Shown here piece after piece: positions 9,774 to 19,256 of a DNA stretch of 64,000 bases (positions within the stretch are counted from its first letter, which is position 1; every line of letters begins with the position of its first letter). The notes under the pieces were generated by a model. It saw nothing but the letters and a program-made list of their open reading frames with translations, was not told the origin of the DNA and ran no database searches. The stretch is from NCBI RefSeq assembly GCF_000016185.1, contig NC_011420.2, forward strand, positions 4,147,501 through 4,211,500. Reading direction: 5' to 3'. A program made the translations under genes and the position numbers. This DNA comes from Rhodospirillum centenum SW (GTDB lineage Bacteria > Pseudomonadota > Alphaproteobacteria > Azospirillales > Azospirillaceae).

Positions 9774-11180
9774 ATGAGGTCTCTCCCAGGGCTCTTGGCG
9801 ACGACAGCGGCCGCGCTCGTGCTGGCGGCGGCGCCGGCAGCGGCGCAGGGCCAGCCGAGTCAGGCACAGATCGACGCCCTCAACCGGCAGATCCAGGCTC
9901 TTCAGAGCCAGCTCGAAACCCTGCGGGAGTCCGTCGAGAAGCAGATCCAGACGGTCGACAAGCGGACCGCCGACATGCCGACCGTCACGGTGAATGCCGG
10001 GCGGCCGCGCATCGTCTCCGCCGACAAGGCGTTCGACGTGGCGCTGCGCACGCGCTTCCACATCGACTATGGCAACTGGTTCCCCGATTCCGGTATCTCC
10101 GCGGACCTGCCGGACGGCTTCAATGTCCGCCGCGCCTTCTTCGGCATCGCCGGCACGGTCTACCGCGACTGGGCCTTCGAGTTCACGCTCGACGCCTCCA
10201 GCAGCCGCGGCACCAGCACCCGTCTGCAGGCGGCGAACATCGCCTATACCGGCGTTCCGGGCTGGCGTTTCGAGATCGGCCTGATGCAGCCGCCCTTCAC
10301 GCTGGATGACGCCACGGGCTCCAACGACATCCCGTTCATCGAGCGCTCGGCCATCACCAACACGATCACCAACATCGTGGCCAGCGAAAGCCGCGCCGCG
10401 GTCGGCGTCCGCAAGACCGGCTCCAACTACATGGTGGCGGCCTATCTGACGGGCGATCAGGCGGCGATCAGCCCCGTCGGCGGCGACGACCAGCTCGCTG
10501 CCATCGGCCGGGGCGCCTTCCTGGTCCATAGCGCGCAGAACCAGGAGGTGGCGATCGGCGCCTCCGTCGGTACGGTGATCACGCCGCGCCAGGGCACCGG
10601 ACCGGGGGCGGCCCGGCCCTACCTGTTCGCCGACCGGCCGGAGAACCGGATCGGCGGCGGCACCCTGCTGGTCAGCGGCGGCACGCTGGACCTGGAAGAC
10701 TACACGGTCTGGGGTGGCGACATCGGCGCCAGCTTCAACAATTTCTGGGCCGCAGCCGAGTACTATGCCCAGGATGTCGAGACACGGGACAGCCCCGCCA
10801 CCGTGGCGGACGAAGGGGCAGACCTGAGCTTCGAGGGCTATTACGTCTCGCTGGGCTACATTCTCACGGGCGAACACCGGAAGTACAACATCGGCACGGG
10901 TGGCTGGGCCGGTGTCGTGCCGTCGGCGCCGTTCAACTCCCAGGGCGGCATCGGTGCCTGGGAACTGGCGGTCCGCTACTCCGTCAACGATCTCCAGGAC
11001 CCCGATTACGTGACGCCGCTGGAAGGCAAGCAGACGGTCTGGACCTTCGGCGTCAACTGGTACGTCAACGCGGCCATCCGCTTCATGCTGAACTACCAGA
11101 TGATCGACATCGAACGGCCGGCTCCGCTGGTGGATGCCGACGCCGACGCCATCATCGGGCGCTTGCAGTTCCAGTTCTGA
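9774..11180 (+). CDS. Phosphate-selective porin O/P family outer-membrane protein
   Basis: A 468-residue outer-membrane protein. It has a signal peptide with an Ala-rich core ending at PAAAQG, a short coiled coil (QAQIDALNRQIQALQSQLET) that may trimerise at the periplasmic face, then a beta-barrel with alternating aromatic residues finishing in IIGRLQFQF (terminal Phe). FNVRRAFFGIAGTVYRDWAF is characteristic of the OprO/OprP (Porin_O_P) family. These porins pass phosphate or polyphosphate. The upstream repeats resemble a Pho box. It is monocistronic, with a good ribosome-binding site (AGAGGAGGAAGC) and a terminator 40 bp after the stop. The anion specificity is inferred from the family. Confidence 0.85.
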   Translation: MRSLPGLLATTAAALVLAAAPAAAQGQPSQAQIDALNRQIQALQSQLETLRESVEKQIQTVDKRTADMPTVTVNAGRPRIVSADKAFDVALRTRFHIDYGNWFPDSGISADLPDGFNVRRAFFGIAGTVYRDWAFEFTLDASSSRGTSTRLQAANIAYTGVPGWRFEIGLMQPPFTLDDATGSNDIPFIERSAITNTITNIVASESRAAVGVRKTGSNYMVAAYLTGDQAAISPVGGDDQLAAIGRGAFLVHSAQNQEVAIGASVGTVITPRQGTGPGAARPYLFADRPENRIGGGTLLVSGGTLDLEDYTVWGGDIGASFNNFWAAAEYYAQDVETRDSPATVADEGADLSFEGYYVSLGYILTGEHRKYNIGTGGWAGVVPSAPFNSQGGIGAWELAVRYSVNDLQDPDYVTPLEGKQTVWTFGVNWYVNAAIRFMLNYQMIDIERPAPLVDADADAIIGRLQFQF

Positions 11181-11218
11181 GTTCCGGTTCCGACTGTTCC
11201 TTTCGTCAGCCTCCTTGG

Positions 11219-11249
11219 CCCCGCACCCTCCCGGTGCGGGGCTTCTTTC
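11219..11249 (+). terminator. Rho-independent terminator of the porin gene
   Basis: CCCCGCACC (11219-11227) pairs with GGTGCGGGG (11233-11241) around a 5-nt loop and is followed by CTTCTTTCT. Confidence 0.85.
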
Positions 11250-11287
11250 TGCCCGCCCGCGTCTTCTGCCCGCCCGCGGCGCCCCGG

Positions 11288-11980
11288 CTACAGCAGGCGG
11301 CCTTGCCCCATCCCCATGCGGGCGGGTTCATCGCTCCTGCTCCGCCCGGCCAGCCGGTCGGCGATCCGGGCCAGGTCGTCCACGAAGCGTTCGTAGGCCG
11401 CCCGCTGCGTCTCCCGGTCCTCGATCCGCAACAATGACGACGGATGCACCGTCGCCGTGATCCAGCCCGCCAGCGGCGTGCGCAGGAACTGGCCGCGTTC
11501 CTCCGTCACCTTGAAGGTCCGGCCGATCAGGGCCTGCGCCGCCGTGGCGCCCAGGCAGACGATGCCCTCCGGTGCGATGGCGGCGATCTCGTTCTCCAGC
11601 CAGGGAAGACAGGCCAGGATCTCCAGCCGTCCGGGCTTCTCGTGCAGCCGGCGGTGGCCCCGCTGCACCCATTTGAAGTGCTTGACCGCGTTGGTGACGT
11701 AGATGCCGGTGCGGTCGATCCCGGCCGCGTTCAGGGCAAGGTCCATGAGCTGTCCTGCCGGACCGACGAAGGGGCGCCCCTGGGCGTCCTCCCGGTCGCC
11801 CGGCTGTTCCCCGACCAGCACCAGCCGCGCCCGCTCCGGCCCCTCCCCGAACACGGTCCGGGTGCCGGTCTCGTGCAGCGGACAGGCGGTGCAGCCCGCC
11901 GCGGCCTCGCGCAGGGCGGGGATGGTGCGGGCCGGCGGCAGGAAGCGGGCCGCTGTATCGGGCGGTGCGCGCGGCGGCAT
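11288..11980 (-). CDS. UdgX-type uracil-DNA glycosylase (family 4-like, Fe-S)
   Basis: A 230-residue member of the uracil-DNA glycosylase superfamily. Motif A is GEQPGDRED (57-65), with the GEQPG signature of UdgX rather than the GEAPG of family 4. Motif B is HPSSLLR (179-185). Four Cys (C30, C33, C124, C142) match the 4Fe-4S ligands of family 4/UdgX. The segment RGHRRLHEKP (107-116) corresponds to the UdgX-specific R-loop KRRIH, whose His (here H113) is known to form a covalent bond to the deoxyribose after uracil excision. The enzyme therefore probably binds uracil-containing DNA irreversibly. It is convergent with the porin gene and divergent from the SDR gene. Confidence 0.87.
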   Translation of the reverse strand: MPPRAPPDTAARFLPPARTIPALREAAAGCTACPLHETGTRTVFGEGPERARLVLVGEQPGDREDAQGRPFVGPAGQLMDLALNAAGIDRTGIYVTNAVKHFKWVQRGHRRLHEKPGRLEILACLPWLENEIAAIAPEGIVCLGATAAQALIGRTFKVTEERGQFLRTPLAGWITATVHPSSLLRIEDRETQRAAYERFVDDLARIADRLAGRSRSDEPARMGMGQGRLL

Positions 11981-12164
11981 GATCGCTTCTCCCTGACGGT
12001 TCCCGACCCGGTTGCGGACCCTTCCGGCTCAATTGCGCGAATCCGGGAAAGTTCCCGTTCCGCGGGCCGTCGTGCCGAATGACGCCGTTGCCTGTTGGGG
12101 CGCCAGGATCGGCTCCGGGGCGGGAAATGGCCCTGCGGGGCCGGAACCGGAGGAGGAGAAGGGC

Positions 12165-13142
12165 ATGCATGCAGCGCAGCGGGACGGACGCCTGGACGGT
12201 ACCACGGTGGTGATCGCGGGGGCGTCCAGCGGCATCGGGCGGGCTACCGCCCGGGCGTTCGCTGCCCAGGGCGCCCGGCTCGTGCTCGCGGCCCGGCGGC
12301 GCGACATGCTGGAGGACGCGGCGGCGGAGTGCCGGCGGGCCGGTGGGGAGGCCATCGCCGTGCCGGCGGACGTCACCAGCCCGTCCGACATGCGCCATCT
12401 GCTGGACGCGGCCACCGATCGCTTCGGCGGGGTCGATGTCTGGATCAACAATGCCGGCGTGGGTGCCGTCGGCTGGTTCGAGGATGTCCCGCTGGAGGCG
12501 CACCGCCGCACCATCGAAACCAACCTGCTGGGTCCGCTGAACGGCGCCCATGCCGTGCTGCCGCACTTCATCGACCGTGGCCGCGGCGTGCTCATCAACA
12601 CCAACTCCATCGGTGCCTGGGTCTATCCGCCCGGAGCGGTCGCCTATGCCGCCGCCAAAGCCGGCCTGCACGGCATGACCGAGGCGCTGCGCCACGAGAT
12701 GCGCCGGCATCCCGGCGTGCATGTCTGCGCGATCTATCCGTACTTCGTGGACACGCCGGGCCTTAAGCATGCCGGCAACTACACCGGCCGCACCCTGAAC
12801 CCGCGGGGACCGATGCAGTCCCCCGGGCGGATCGCGCGGCTCATGGTGGATCTCGCGGCCCACCCGCGGCGACGGGTGCCGGTGGGGCTGCCGACCCTGC
12901 TGGGGCGCGTCGCCTATGCCCTGGCGCCGGACCTCGTGGGCCGAGCCATGCTGGCGGGGGTGGAGATGGCGCTCGCCCGGGCGAGCCCGGGGCGGAACGG
13001 GTCGGGCAACCTGTTCGGCCCACCGGAGGACCGGATGGCGGTGCGGGGCGGCGGGCAGTCGCTGCTGCCCGTGGCGGTCGGCCTGGGGGCTGCGGGTCTG
13101 CTGGCGGCCGGGGCGCTGGCCGCCGGCCGGCGCGCTACCTGA
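12165..13142 (+). CDS. Short-chain dehydrogenase with C-terminal membrane anchor
   Basis: A 325-residue SDR. VIAGASSGIGRATA gives the nucleotide-binding loop, NNAG is intact, and the catalytic residues are in the TNSIG and YAAAK segments. After the ~260-residue catalytic domain come an RNG-rich linker and one hydrophobic helix (LLPVAVGLGAAGLLAAGALAAG) ending in GRRAT. That suggests a tail-anchored, membrane-associated oxidoreductase, as seen in SDRs acting on lipid or hydrophobic substrates. ATG 12165 follows a strong purine-rich AGGAGGAGAAGGGC. No operon partner is visible; substrate unknown. Confidence 0.85.
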   Translation: MHAAQRDGRLDGTTVVIAGASSGIGRATARAFAAQGARLVLAARRRDMLEDAAAECRRAGGEAIAVPADVTSPSDMRHLLDAATDRFGGVDVWINNAGVGAVGWFEDVPLEAHRRTIETNLLGPLNGAHAVLPHFIDRGRGVLINTNSIGAWVYPPGAVAYAAAKAGLHGMTEALRHEMRRHPGVHVCAIYPYFVDTPGLKHAGNYTGRTLNPRGPMQSPGRIARLMVDLAAHPRRRVPVGLPTLLGRVAYALAPDLVGRAMLAGVEMALARASPGRNGSGNLFGPPEDRMAVRGGGQSLLPVAVGLGAAGLLAAGALAAGRRAT

Positions 13143-13177
13143 CCCGACCGGACGGCGGCAGGTCCCGGCAAGCAGAA

Positions 13178-13203
13178 GGGCCGCGACGTTGCCGCCGCGG
13201 CCC
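13178..13203. terminator. Hairpin between convergent SDR and tctC genes
   Basis: GGGCCGCG (13178-13185) pairs with CGCGGCCC (13196-13203). On the minus strand it is followed by a pyrimidine-rich CTTCTGCTT, fitting termination of the tct operon. It probably serves both strands. Confidence 0.6.
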
Positions 13204-13227
13204 CTGCGTCCTTCGTGCGGGTGCGGG

Positions 13228-14214
13228 TCAGTCGGCGTAGGTGCCGGCGCGCTGGATGACGGGGCGCCAGCGCTCGATCTCCTCCTTCAGGAACGCGGCA
13301 TGGACGTCCGGCGTGGCGCGCTCCTGCGCCACGGGCGCGGTGCCCAGTTCGGCGAAGCGGGTCTTCACCAGATCGCTCTGCAGCGCCGTCTGCAAGGCGG
13401 CGGACAGCTTCTGCACCACCGCGTCGGGCGTGCCCTTGGGCGCATAGATGCCGTGCCAGACGGCGACCTGAACCTCCGGCAGCCCGGCCTCGACCGTCGT
13501 CGGCAGGTCCGGCAGGGAGGCGACGCGGTCCGGCGTCGTCACCGCATAGGCCTTGATCGCTCCGCCCTTGATCTGGCCGGTGGTGTTGGTGGTCTGGTCG
13601 CACAGGATGTCCACCTGCCCGCCGACCAGATCGTTGATGGCGGGGCCGGTGCCCTTGTAGGGCACGGTGTTCAGCGGCGTGCCCAGCGCCTCCTGGAACA
13701 GCATGCCGCACAGGTGCGAGGCGGCGCCGACGCCGGCATGGGCCATGTTGATCTTGTCGGCATTGGCCTTCACATGGGTGACCAGCCCCTTCAGGTCGTC
13801 GGCGGGGAAGTCCTTGCGCGCCACGATGGTCATCGGCACGTCGGTGACCAGGCCCACGGCGCGGAAGTCGGCCAGGGCGTCGAAGGGCAGCTTGCGGTAC
13901 AGCGTGGCCGAGGTGGCCATGCCGATATGATGCAGCAGCAGGGTGTAGCCGTCGGGCTCGGCCTTGGCCACCCGGGCCGCGCCGATGGTGCCGCCGGCGC
14001 CGCCGACATTCTCGATCACGACCTGCTGACCCAGCGCACCGCTCATCTCCTGCGCGACCAGCCGGGCGACGGTATCCGTCGGGCCGCCGGCGGAGAAGGG
14101 CACGACCATGGTGATCGGACGGGTCGGATAATCCTGGGCCGCGGCCGGCCCGGTCAGCACGCCCGCGGCCAGGACGGTCGCCGCGGCGGCGGCGATCACG
14201 GATGTAAGACGCAT
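13228..14214 (-). CDS. tctC: Tripartite tricarboxylate transporter, periplasmic binding protein (Bug/TctC)
   Basis: A 328-residue secreted binding protein. The signal peptide (VIAAAAATVLAAGVLTGPAAAQ) is followed directly by the Bug-family start DYPTRPITMVVPFSAGGPTD. Later come VENVGGAGG-type and PYKGTGPAINDLVGGQVD motifs that shape the carboxylate-binding cleft. It delivers a carboxylated organic acid to the TctAB membrane complex. It is the third gene of a tctB-tctA-tctC unit on the minus strand, 40 bp after tctA. Ligand identity (citrate or other) is not readable. Confidence 0.9.
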   Translation of the reverse strand: MRLTSVIAAAAATVLAAGVLTGPAAAQDYPTRPITMVVPFSAGGPTDTVARLVAQEMSGALGQQVVIENVGGAGGTIGAARVAKAEPDGYTLLLHHIGMATSATLYRKLPFDALADFRAVGLVTDVPMTIVARKDFPADDLKGLVTHVKANADKINMAHAGVGAASHLCGMLFQEALGTPLNTVPYKGTGPAINDLVGGQVDILCDQTTNTTGQIKGGAIKAYAVTTPDRVASLPDLPTTVEAGLPEVQVAVWHGIYAPKGTPDAVVQKLSAALQTALQSDLVKTRFAELGTAPVAQERATPDVHAAFLKEEIERWRPVIQRAGTYAD

Positions 14215-14254
14215 GGCTTCCCCCTTGTGGTCTGTCTGGTTGGTTGCACGCGAC

Positions 14255-15754
14255 TCATTCCCTGAAGGCCTCGTCGCGCTTGCGGCGCAGCGAGGGCATC
14301 AGCACGATCAGCAGCAGCCCGACCGCCATCAGGAGCAGGGCGAGGCTCAGCGGCCGCTCCACGAAGATCATCGGATCGCCGCGGGCGATCAGGAAGGACC
14401 GCCGCAGATTCTCCTCCATCAGCGGTCCCAGGACGAAGGCCAGCAGCAGCGGCGCCGGCTCGAAGCCCAGCTTCGCCAACCCGTAGCCGGCGAAGCCGAA
14501 TACCGACAGCATCAGCACGTCCACGTAAGAGCCGTTCACGGTGTAGACGCCGACGCAGCAGAACAGCAGGATCGCCGGATAGAGCAGCCGGTAGGGCATC
14601 CGCAGCAGTCGGACCCAGACGCCGACCAGGGGCAGATTGATGATGACCAGCATGGCGTTGCCGATCCACATGCTGGCGATCATGCCCCAGAACAGGCGGG
14701 GATTCTCGGTCATCACCTGCGGTCCGGGGATGATGCCCTGGATCGTCATGGCGCCGACCATCATCGCCATCACCGCGTTGGGCGGGATGCCCAGGGTCAG
14801 CAGCGGGATGAAGCTGGTCTGGGCGCCGGCGTTGTTGGCACTCTCCGGCCCGGCCACGCCCTCGATCGCGCCGCGGCCGAACCGGCCGGGATCACGGGCG
14901 AGCTTCTTCTCCAGCGTGTAGCTGGCATAGGGCGCCAGCACGGCGCCGTTGCCCGGCAGGATGCCCAGGACGGAGCCGATGCCGGTGCCCCGCAGCACGG
15001 CCGGGAAGGACTGGCGGATGTCAGCCCAGGTCGGCATCAGCCCCTTGATGGGCTTGTCCAGCACGCCGCGCTGTTCGGGGTTCTCCAGGTTGCGCAGAAT
15101 TTCCGCCACGCCGAACAGGCCGACCGCCAGCGTGGTGAAGTTGATGCCCTCGGCGAACTGCGCAATGCCGAAGGTCAGCCGCGGCGCTCCGGTTTCGATG
15201 TCCGATCCGATCGATCCCAGCAGCAGCCCGACCAGGATCATCGCCACCGCCTTCACGAAGGAACTGCTGGCCAGTACCGTGGCACCGACCAGACCGAACA
15301 GCATCAGGGCGAAATACTCCGGCGGGCCGAAGGCCTGGGCGGCCTGCGCCAGCAGCGGCCCGATCAGGGCCACCAGGAAGGTCGCCACGGTCCCCGCGAA
15401 GAACGACCCCAGGGCCGCGATCGCCAGCGCCGGGCCGGCGCGGCCCTGGCGCGCCATCTGGTGCCCGTCCAGCGTCGTCACCACGGCCGAGGTCTCGCCC
15501 GGCATGTTGACCAGGATCGCCGTGGTGGAGCCGCCGTACTGCGCCCCGTAATAGATGCCCGCCAGCATGATCAGCGCGCCCAGCGGGTCCAGGCTGAAGG
15601 TGATCGGCAGCAGGATGGCGATGGTGGCGATAGGGCCGAGGCCCGGCAGCACGCCGATCAGCGTGCCGACCAGAGCCCCTACGAAGCAGAGGCCCAGATT
15701 CATCGGCGAGAAGGCGGCACCGAAGCCCAGGGCCAGATTGGCGAAGATGTCCAT
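14255..15754 (-). CDS. tctA: Tripartite tricarboxylate transporter, large permease TctA
   Basis: A 499-residue inner-membrane protein with about a dozen transmembrane helices. Diagnostic TctA motifs are [17 protein letters not shown] near the N terminus, [19 protein letters not shown] and [16 protein letters not shown]. It is the main transport subunit, driven by an ion gradient and dependent on TctB and TctC. The start codon overlaps the tctB stop by one base (TGATG), so the two are translationally coupled. Confidence 0.93.
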   Translation of the reverse strand: MDIFANLALGFGAAFSPMNLGLCFVGALVGTLIGVLPGLGPIATIAILLPITFSLDPLGALIMLAGIYYGAQYGGSTTAILVNMPGETSAVVTTLDGHQMARQGRAGPALAIAALGSFFAGTVATFLVALIGPLLAQAAQAFGPPEYFALMLFGLVGATVLASSSFVKAVAMILVGLLLGSIGSDIETGAPRLTFGIAQFAEGINFTTLAVGLFGVAEILRNLENPEQRGVLDKPIKGLMPTWADIRQSFPAVLRGTGIGSVLGILPGNGAVLAPYASYTLEKKLARDPGRFGRGAIEGVAGPESANNAGAQTSFIPLLTLGIPPNAVMAMMVGAMTIQGIIPGPQVMTENPRLFWGMIASMWIGNAMLVIINLPLVGVWVRLLRMPYRLLYPAILLFCCVGVYTVNGSYVDVLMLSVFGFAGYGLAKLGFEPAPLLLAFVLGPLMEENLRRSFLIARGDPMIFVERPLSLALLLMAVGLLLIVLMPSLRRKRDEAFRE

Positions 15755-16206
15755 CAGAAGCGCGGCCAGATCGAGAGCGGGAGCCCGAGCAGGATCGGGA
15801 ACAGGATGACGGCGAAGAGGATGAGCCCCGCCCCGAAGATCAGCGTGCCGCGCCAGCGGAAGTCGGGCGCTGCGACGGAGGTGACCAGCAGCAGTACCAC
15901 GCTCGCCAGGATCAGCCCGGCCGGCCGGATCAGAAGGCCGAACAGGGTGATCGCCAGCAGCACCGGCAGCAGCCGGCGCCAGCGGAACGGCGCGATCGTG
16001 TCACCGCGGACCCGCAGTCCGCGCAGCGCGATTCCGGCCCCGAACAGGGCGATCAGCCCCGACAGCACGGTGGGAAAGTAGCCCGGTCCCATACGGGAGG
16101 TCCGGCCCATGTCCAGATCCGCGGCCTGCCATGCCGCGACGGCTGCCAGGGCGACCAGGACCAGGCCGCCCGCCACATCCTGCGGACTGCGGATGCGCAG
16201 CGTCAT
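15754..16206 (-). CDS. tctB: Tripartite tricarboxylate transporter, small permease TctB
   Basis: A 150-residue protein with four hydrophobic helices. It contains the family start region [20 protein letters not shown] and the [13 protein letters not shown] motif typical of TctB. It is the small membrane subunit that partners TctA. ATG 16206 fits the usual family length; a longer reading frame from 16287 adds a non-hydrophobic leader that does not look like the family. It is the first gene of the tct operon, facing leuD across a 366-bp spacer. Confidence 0.88.
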   Translation of the reverse strand: MTLRIRSPQDVAGGLVLVALAAVAAWQAADLDMGRTSRMGPGYFPTVLSGLIALFGAGIALRGLRVRGDTIAPFRWRRLLPVLLAITLFGLLIRPAGLILASVVLLLVTSVAAPDFRWRGTLIFGAGLILFAVILFPILLGLPLSIWPRF

Positions 16207-16572
16207 CACGGCGCCGCTCTTCCGGTGATGGCGGTTGCACGGCTGGCCGCCATGGTGCCCGTTGCGGTATTGGCGGCGCCCAGGCACGACAACCGGCCCT
16301 GCCTGGCGGCGGAGCTTTTACCCATCCGGATTCCCCCGTTGCCCCCGTGTCGCCGCATCTGGTCGGCGGTGATCATGGTATCGACCATAGCTTGTACATA
16401 CTCGCCAGGAACCTTGCAATCGGCCAGCCAGGGCGGGCATCGTGACGGCCACACGGTCGGATTGCGAATGAAAGTTTCTGTCGGACGCATGCCAGGGCAA
16501 GCAAATTGCCGCTTCGCGGTTGCGCCCGTCTATGGCATGAAGTCACCCGTTCCCGTCACGCCAGAGGCCGTC
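16207..16572. other. Divergent intergenic region tctB / leuD
   Basis: This 366-bp spacer must hold promoters for both the tct operon and leuD. It has a lower-GC patch at about 16380-16480. I found no clear -35/-10 pair, no leucine-codon-rich leader peptide and no strong terminator/antiterminator pair that would indicate leucine attenuation. Confidence 0.5.
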
Positions 16573-17184
16573 ATGGAGAAGTTCACCGTTCTCACCGGGG
16601 TCGCCGCCCCCTTGCGCATCATGAACGTCGATACGGACATGATCATCCCCGCGCGCTACCTGAAGACGATCAAGCGCACGGGTCTGGGGGCCGGCCTCTT
16701 CTCCTCCCTGCGGTTCGACGATACCGGGGCCGAGCGGCCGGACTTCGTGCTGAACCAGCGCGCCTACCGCAACGCCACCATCCTGATCGCCGGCGACAAT
16801 TTCGGCTGCGGCTCCAGCCGCGAGCATGCGCCCTGGGCGTTGCTGGACTACGGCATCCGCTGCGTGATCGCGCCCAGCTTCGCGGACATCTTCTTCAACA
16901 ACTGCTTCAAGAACGGCATCCTGCCGATCGCCCTGCCCGAGCCGGTGGTGGAAAAGCTGATGGCGGCGGCCGACAACGGCGCCAACGCCACCTTCACCGT
17001 GGACCTGGAGGCGCAGCGGATCGCCATGCCGGACGGTGAGAGCATTCCCTTCGAGGTCGAGCCGTTTCGGCGCGAATGCCTGTTGAACGGCTGGGACGAC
17101 ATCGGCCTGACGCTGCGCCAGTCCGAGCGGATCGACGCCTACGAGGCGCGCCAGCGCACCGAGCAGCCCTGGGCGCTCGGCTGA
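16573..17184 (+). CDS. leuD: 3-isopropylmalate dehydratase small subunit
   Basis: A 203-residue LeuD. It starts [31 protein letters not shown] and carries the swivelling-domain signature [17 protein letters not shown], then [16 protein letters not shown]. With LeuC it isomerises 2-isopropylmalate to 3-isopropylmalate in leucine biosynthesis. An in-frame ATG at 16537 would add 12 residues; 16573 was chosen from family length (~201). leuC is not adjacent, but leuB follows 71 bp downstream on the same strand. Confidence 0.94.
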   Translation: MEKFTVLTGVAAPLRIMNVDTDMIIPARYLKTIKRTGLGAGLFSSLRFDDTGAERPDFVLNQRAYRNATILIAGDNFGCGSSREHAPWALLDYGIRCVIAPSFADIFFNNCFKNGILPIALPEPVVEKLMAAADNGANATFTVDLEAQRIAMPDGESIPFEVEPFRRECLLNGWDDIGLTLRQSERIDAYEARQRTEQPWALG

Positions 17185-17255
17185 GGGGCTGCCCCTTTCC
17201 AGGCCCTGGCCGAGCGGCTAAGAAGAGACAACAAGAACACACCGGAGTAATCACC

Positions 17256-18368
17256 ATGGCTGGCACCCGTTCCCTGCTCCTGCTTCCCGGCGACGGCATC
17301 GGGCCGGAGGTGATGCGCCAGGTCCGGCGCTACATCGACTGGATGGCCCGCAAGCGCGGCATCGAGTTCACCGTGGAGGAGGGGCTGGTCGGCGGCGCCG
17401 CCATCGACGCCCAGGGCGTGCCCCTGACGGACGCCACGCTGGAGAAGGCGAAGGCGGCGGACGCCGTGCTGTTCGGCGCCGTCGGCGGGCCGAAGTGGGA
17501 CGGGCTCGGCTTCGACATGCGTCCGGAAGCCGGCCTGCTGCGCCTGCGCAAGGAGCTGGACCTGTTCGCCAACCTGCGCCCGGCCAAGGTGTTCGATGCC
17601 CTGGTGGACGCCTCCAGCCTGAAGCCGGACATCGTGCGCGGGCTGGACGTGATGATCGTGCGCGAGCTGACGGGCGGCATCTATTTCGGGGAGCCGCGCG
17701 GCATCGAGGACCTGGGCAACGGCCAGCGCCGCGGCGTGAACACCCAGGTCTACACGACGGCGGAGATCCACCGCGTCGCCCGCATCGCCTTCGAGCTGGC
17801 GCGCAAGCGCGGCAACAAGGTCTGCTCGGTTGAGAAGGGCAACGTCATGGAATCCGGCCTGCTCTGGCGGCAGGAGGTGACGGCCCTGCACCGCGCCGAA
17901 TACGGCGACGTGGAGCTGAGCCACATGCTGGCCGATGCCTGCTCCATGCAGCTCGTCCGTAATCCCGGCCAGTTCGACGTGATCGTCACCGACAACCTGT
18001 TCGGCGACATGCTCTCGGACGAGGCGGCGATGCTGACCGGCTCCATCGGCATGCTGCCCAGCGCCTCGCTCGGCGCGCCGGATGCGGACGGCAGGCGCCG
18101 CGCACTGTACGAGCCGGTCCACGGCTCCGCCCCGGACATCGCCGGGCGTGACATGGCGAACCCCATCGCCATGCTGCTGTCGCTGGGCATGGCGCTGCGC
18201 TGGTCGTTCGACCTGCATGCCGAGGCCGACATGCTGGAACAGGCGGTGCAGAACGTGCTGCGCACGGGCATGCGCACTTCCGACATCATGCAGCCGGGGA
18301 TGGCGCGCTGCTCCACCTCGGTGATGGCGGACACCATCCTGCGCGAACTGGACAAGCTTGCCGCCTGA
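17256..18368 (+). CDS. leuB: 3-isopropylmalate dehydrogenase
   Basis: A 370-residue enzyme, the exact typical length. It oxidatively decarboxylates 3-isopropylmalate with NAD+. [43 protein letters not shown] and the metal/substrate motif [20 protein letters not shown] are all intact, and [18 protein letters not shown] gives the cofactor site. Upstream CCGGAG places a Shine-Dalgarno sequence 8 bp before ATG 17256. It forms a leuDB unit; a GNAT gene follows almost without a gap. Confidence 0.97.
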   Translation: MAGTRSLLLLPGDGIGPEVMRQVRRYIDWMARKRGIEFTVEEGLVGGAAIDAQGVPLTDATLEKAKAADAVLFGAVGGPKWDGLGFDMRPEAGLLRLRKELDLFANLRPAKVFDALVDASSLKPDIVRGLDVMIVRELTGGIYFGEPRGIEDLGNGQRRGVNTQVYTTAEIHRVARIAFELARKRGNKVCSVEKGNVMESGLLWRQEVTALHRAEYGDVELSHMLADACSMQLVRNPGQFDVIVTDNLFGDMLSDEAAMLTGSIGMLPSASLGAPDADGRRRALYEPVHGSAPDIAGRDMANPIAMLLSLGMALRWSFDLHAEADMLEQAVQNVLRTGMRTSDIMQPGMARCSTSVMADTILRELDKLAA

Positions 18369-18384
18369 TCCGGACGCCGATGCC

Positions 18385-18885
18385 GTGGACCGCCCGGACG
18401 GTCCCCGCCGGCCCCGCCCCCGGGTCCGTCCGGCCCGTCCGGAGGATGCGGAGGTGGCGGCGGCCATGATCGCCGCGCTGAGCAGCGAGGAGGGAATGCC
18501 CCCTGCCGCGCTGACGCCGGCGCTCTTCAGGCGCCAGGGCTTCGGCCCTGCGCGCCTGTTCCTGCCGCTCATCGCCGAACTGGACGGCCGCCCGGCGGGC
18601 GTCGCCCTGCTGACCCGCGGCTACGACAGCCAGTCGGCCCGCGCCGGCCTCGTCGTCGAAGACCTCTATGTGGACCCCTCGTCCCGCCGCTGCGGGGTGG
18701 CACGGGCGCTGATGGCCGAGGCCGCACGGCTGGCACAGGCGGACGGGGGCGCCTGGGTCGGCTGGCACGTCCGTCGCGGGAACCTGCGCGCCCAGCTCTT
18801 CTATCGCTCCCTCGGTGCCGTGGCGGAGACGGTGGACATCATGGGCCTCTCCGGGGAAGCCTTCGACGCCCTCGCGCGGGAGTGA
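18385..18885 (+). CDS. GNAT-family N-acetyltransferase
   Basis: About 166 residues. The acetyl-CoA binding core reads VVEDLYVDPSSRRCGVARALMAEA (motif A, with a partly degenerate Q/R-x-x-G-x-G/A loop), followed by NLRAQLFYRSLGAVAE (motif B). The predicted reaction is acetyl transfer to an amine; substrate is unknown. The start is uncertain: GTG 18385 is 16 bp after leuB, while an in-frame TTG at 18358 would overlap the leuB stop and suggest translational coupling. Upstream residues are Pro/Asp-rich and not conserved in the fold. Confidence 0.78.
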   Translation: MDRPDGPRRPRPRVRPARPEDAEVAAAMIAALSSEEGMPPAALTPALFRRQGFGPARLFLPLIAELDGRPAGVALLTRGYDSQSARAGLVVEDLYVDPSSRRCGVARALMAEAARLAQADGGAWVGWHVRRGNLRAQLFYRSLGAVAETVDIMGLSGEAFDALARE

Positions 18886-18933
18886 CTGCGGCGCGCAACC
18901 TGTGGTATTCTTCTGCCTTCGGGAGGGAACGCC

Positions 18934-19254
18934 ATGACCCTGACATGTCAGTTCGAGCCGACGGTCAAGGCCCGCGCCGATCGGGACCCGGAGTTCCGTC
19001 GGGCGCTGGTGGCCGAGGCCGTCAATTCCTTCGTGGAGGGTGACATCGCCACGATGAAGACCCTCCTGCGCGACTATATCAACGCGACGGACGGATTCGA
19101 TGCCGTGGCCGGGACCCTCGGGAAATCGAGCAAGAGCCTGATGCGCTCGCTGGGTCCCAAGGGCAATCCGCAGCTTGATACGCTCGCCCCGCTCATGGCC
19201 TACGCCGCGCGGCGCGAGCGTATCGGCGGCTTCACCGTGGTCGCCGCCGGGTAG
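18934..19254 (+). CDS. Solitary HigA-type antitoxin / HTH DNA-binding protein
   Basis: A 106-residue protein. The central segment GDIATMKTLLRDYINATDGF, then LGKSSKSLMRSLGPKGNPQLDTL, matches the probable addiction-module antidote family (lambda-repressor-like HTH with K-SL-R-LGPKGNP in the recognition region). In that family the gene normally sits directly behind a RelE/ParE-like toxin gene. Here the upstream neighbour is a GNAT gene and the downstream one is convergent gpmA, so no toxin is adjacent. It may be an orphan antitoxin or a transcription regulator. Upstream GGGAGGGAACGCC is a good ribosome-binding site. Confidence 0.75.
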   Translation: MTLTCQFEPTVKARADRDPEFRRALVAEAVNSFVEGDIATMKTLLRDYINATDGFDAVAGTLGKSSKSLMRSLGPKGNPQLDTLAPLMAYAARRERIGGFTVVAAG

Positions 19255-19256
19255 GG

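Noticed and set aside
14213-16081. A 622-residue plus-strand frame opposite the tct genes
   Set aside because: Composition (Gln/Arg/His-rich) and the clear TctA/TctB genes on the minus strand show it is non-coding.
16207-16572. A leucine attenuator or leader peptide before leuD
   Set aside because: No run of Leu codons in a short frame and no terminator/antiterminator pair could be found.
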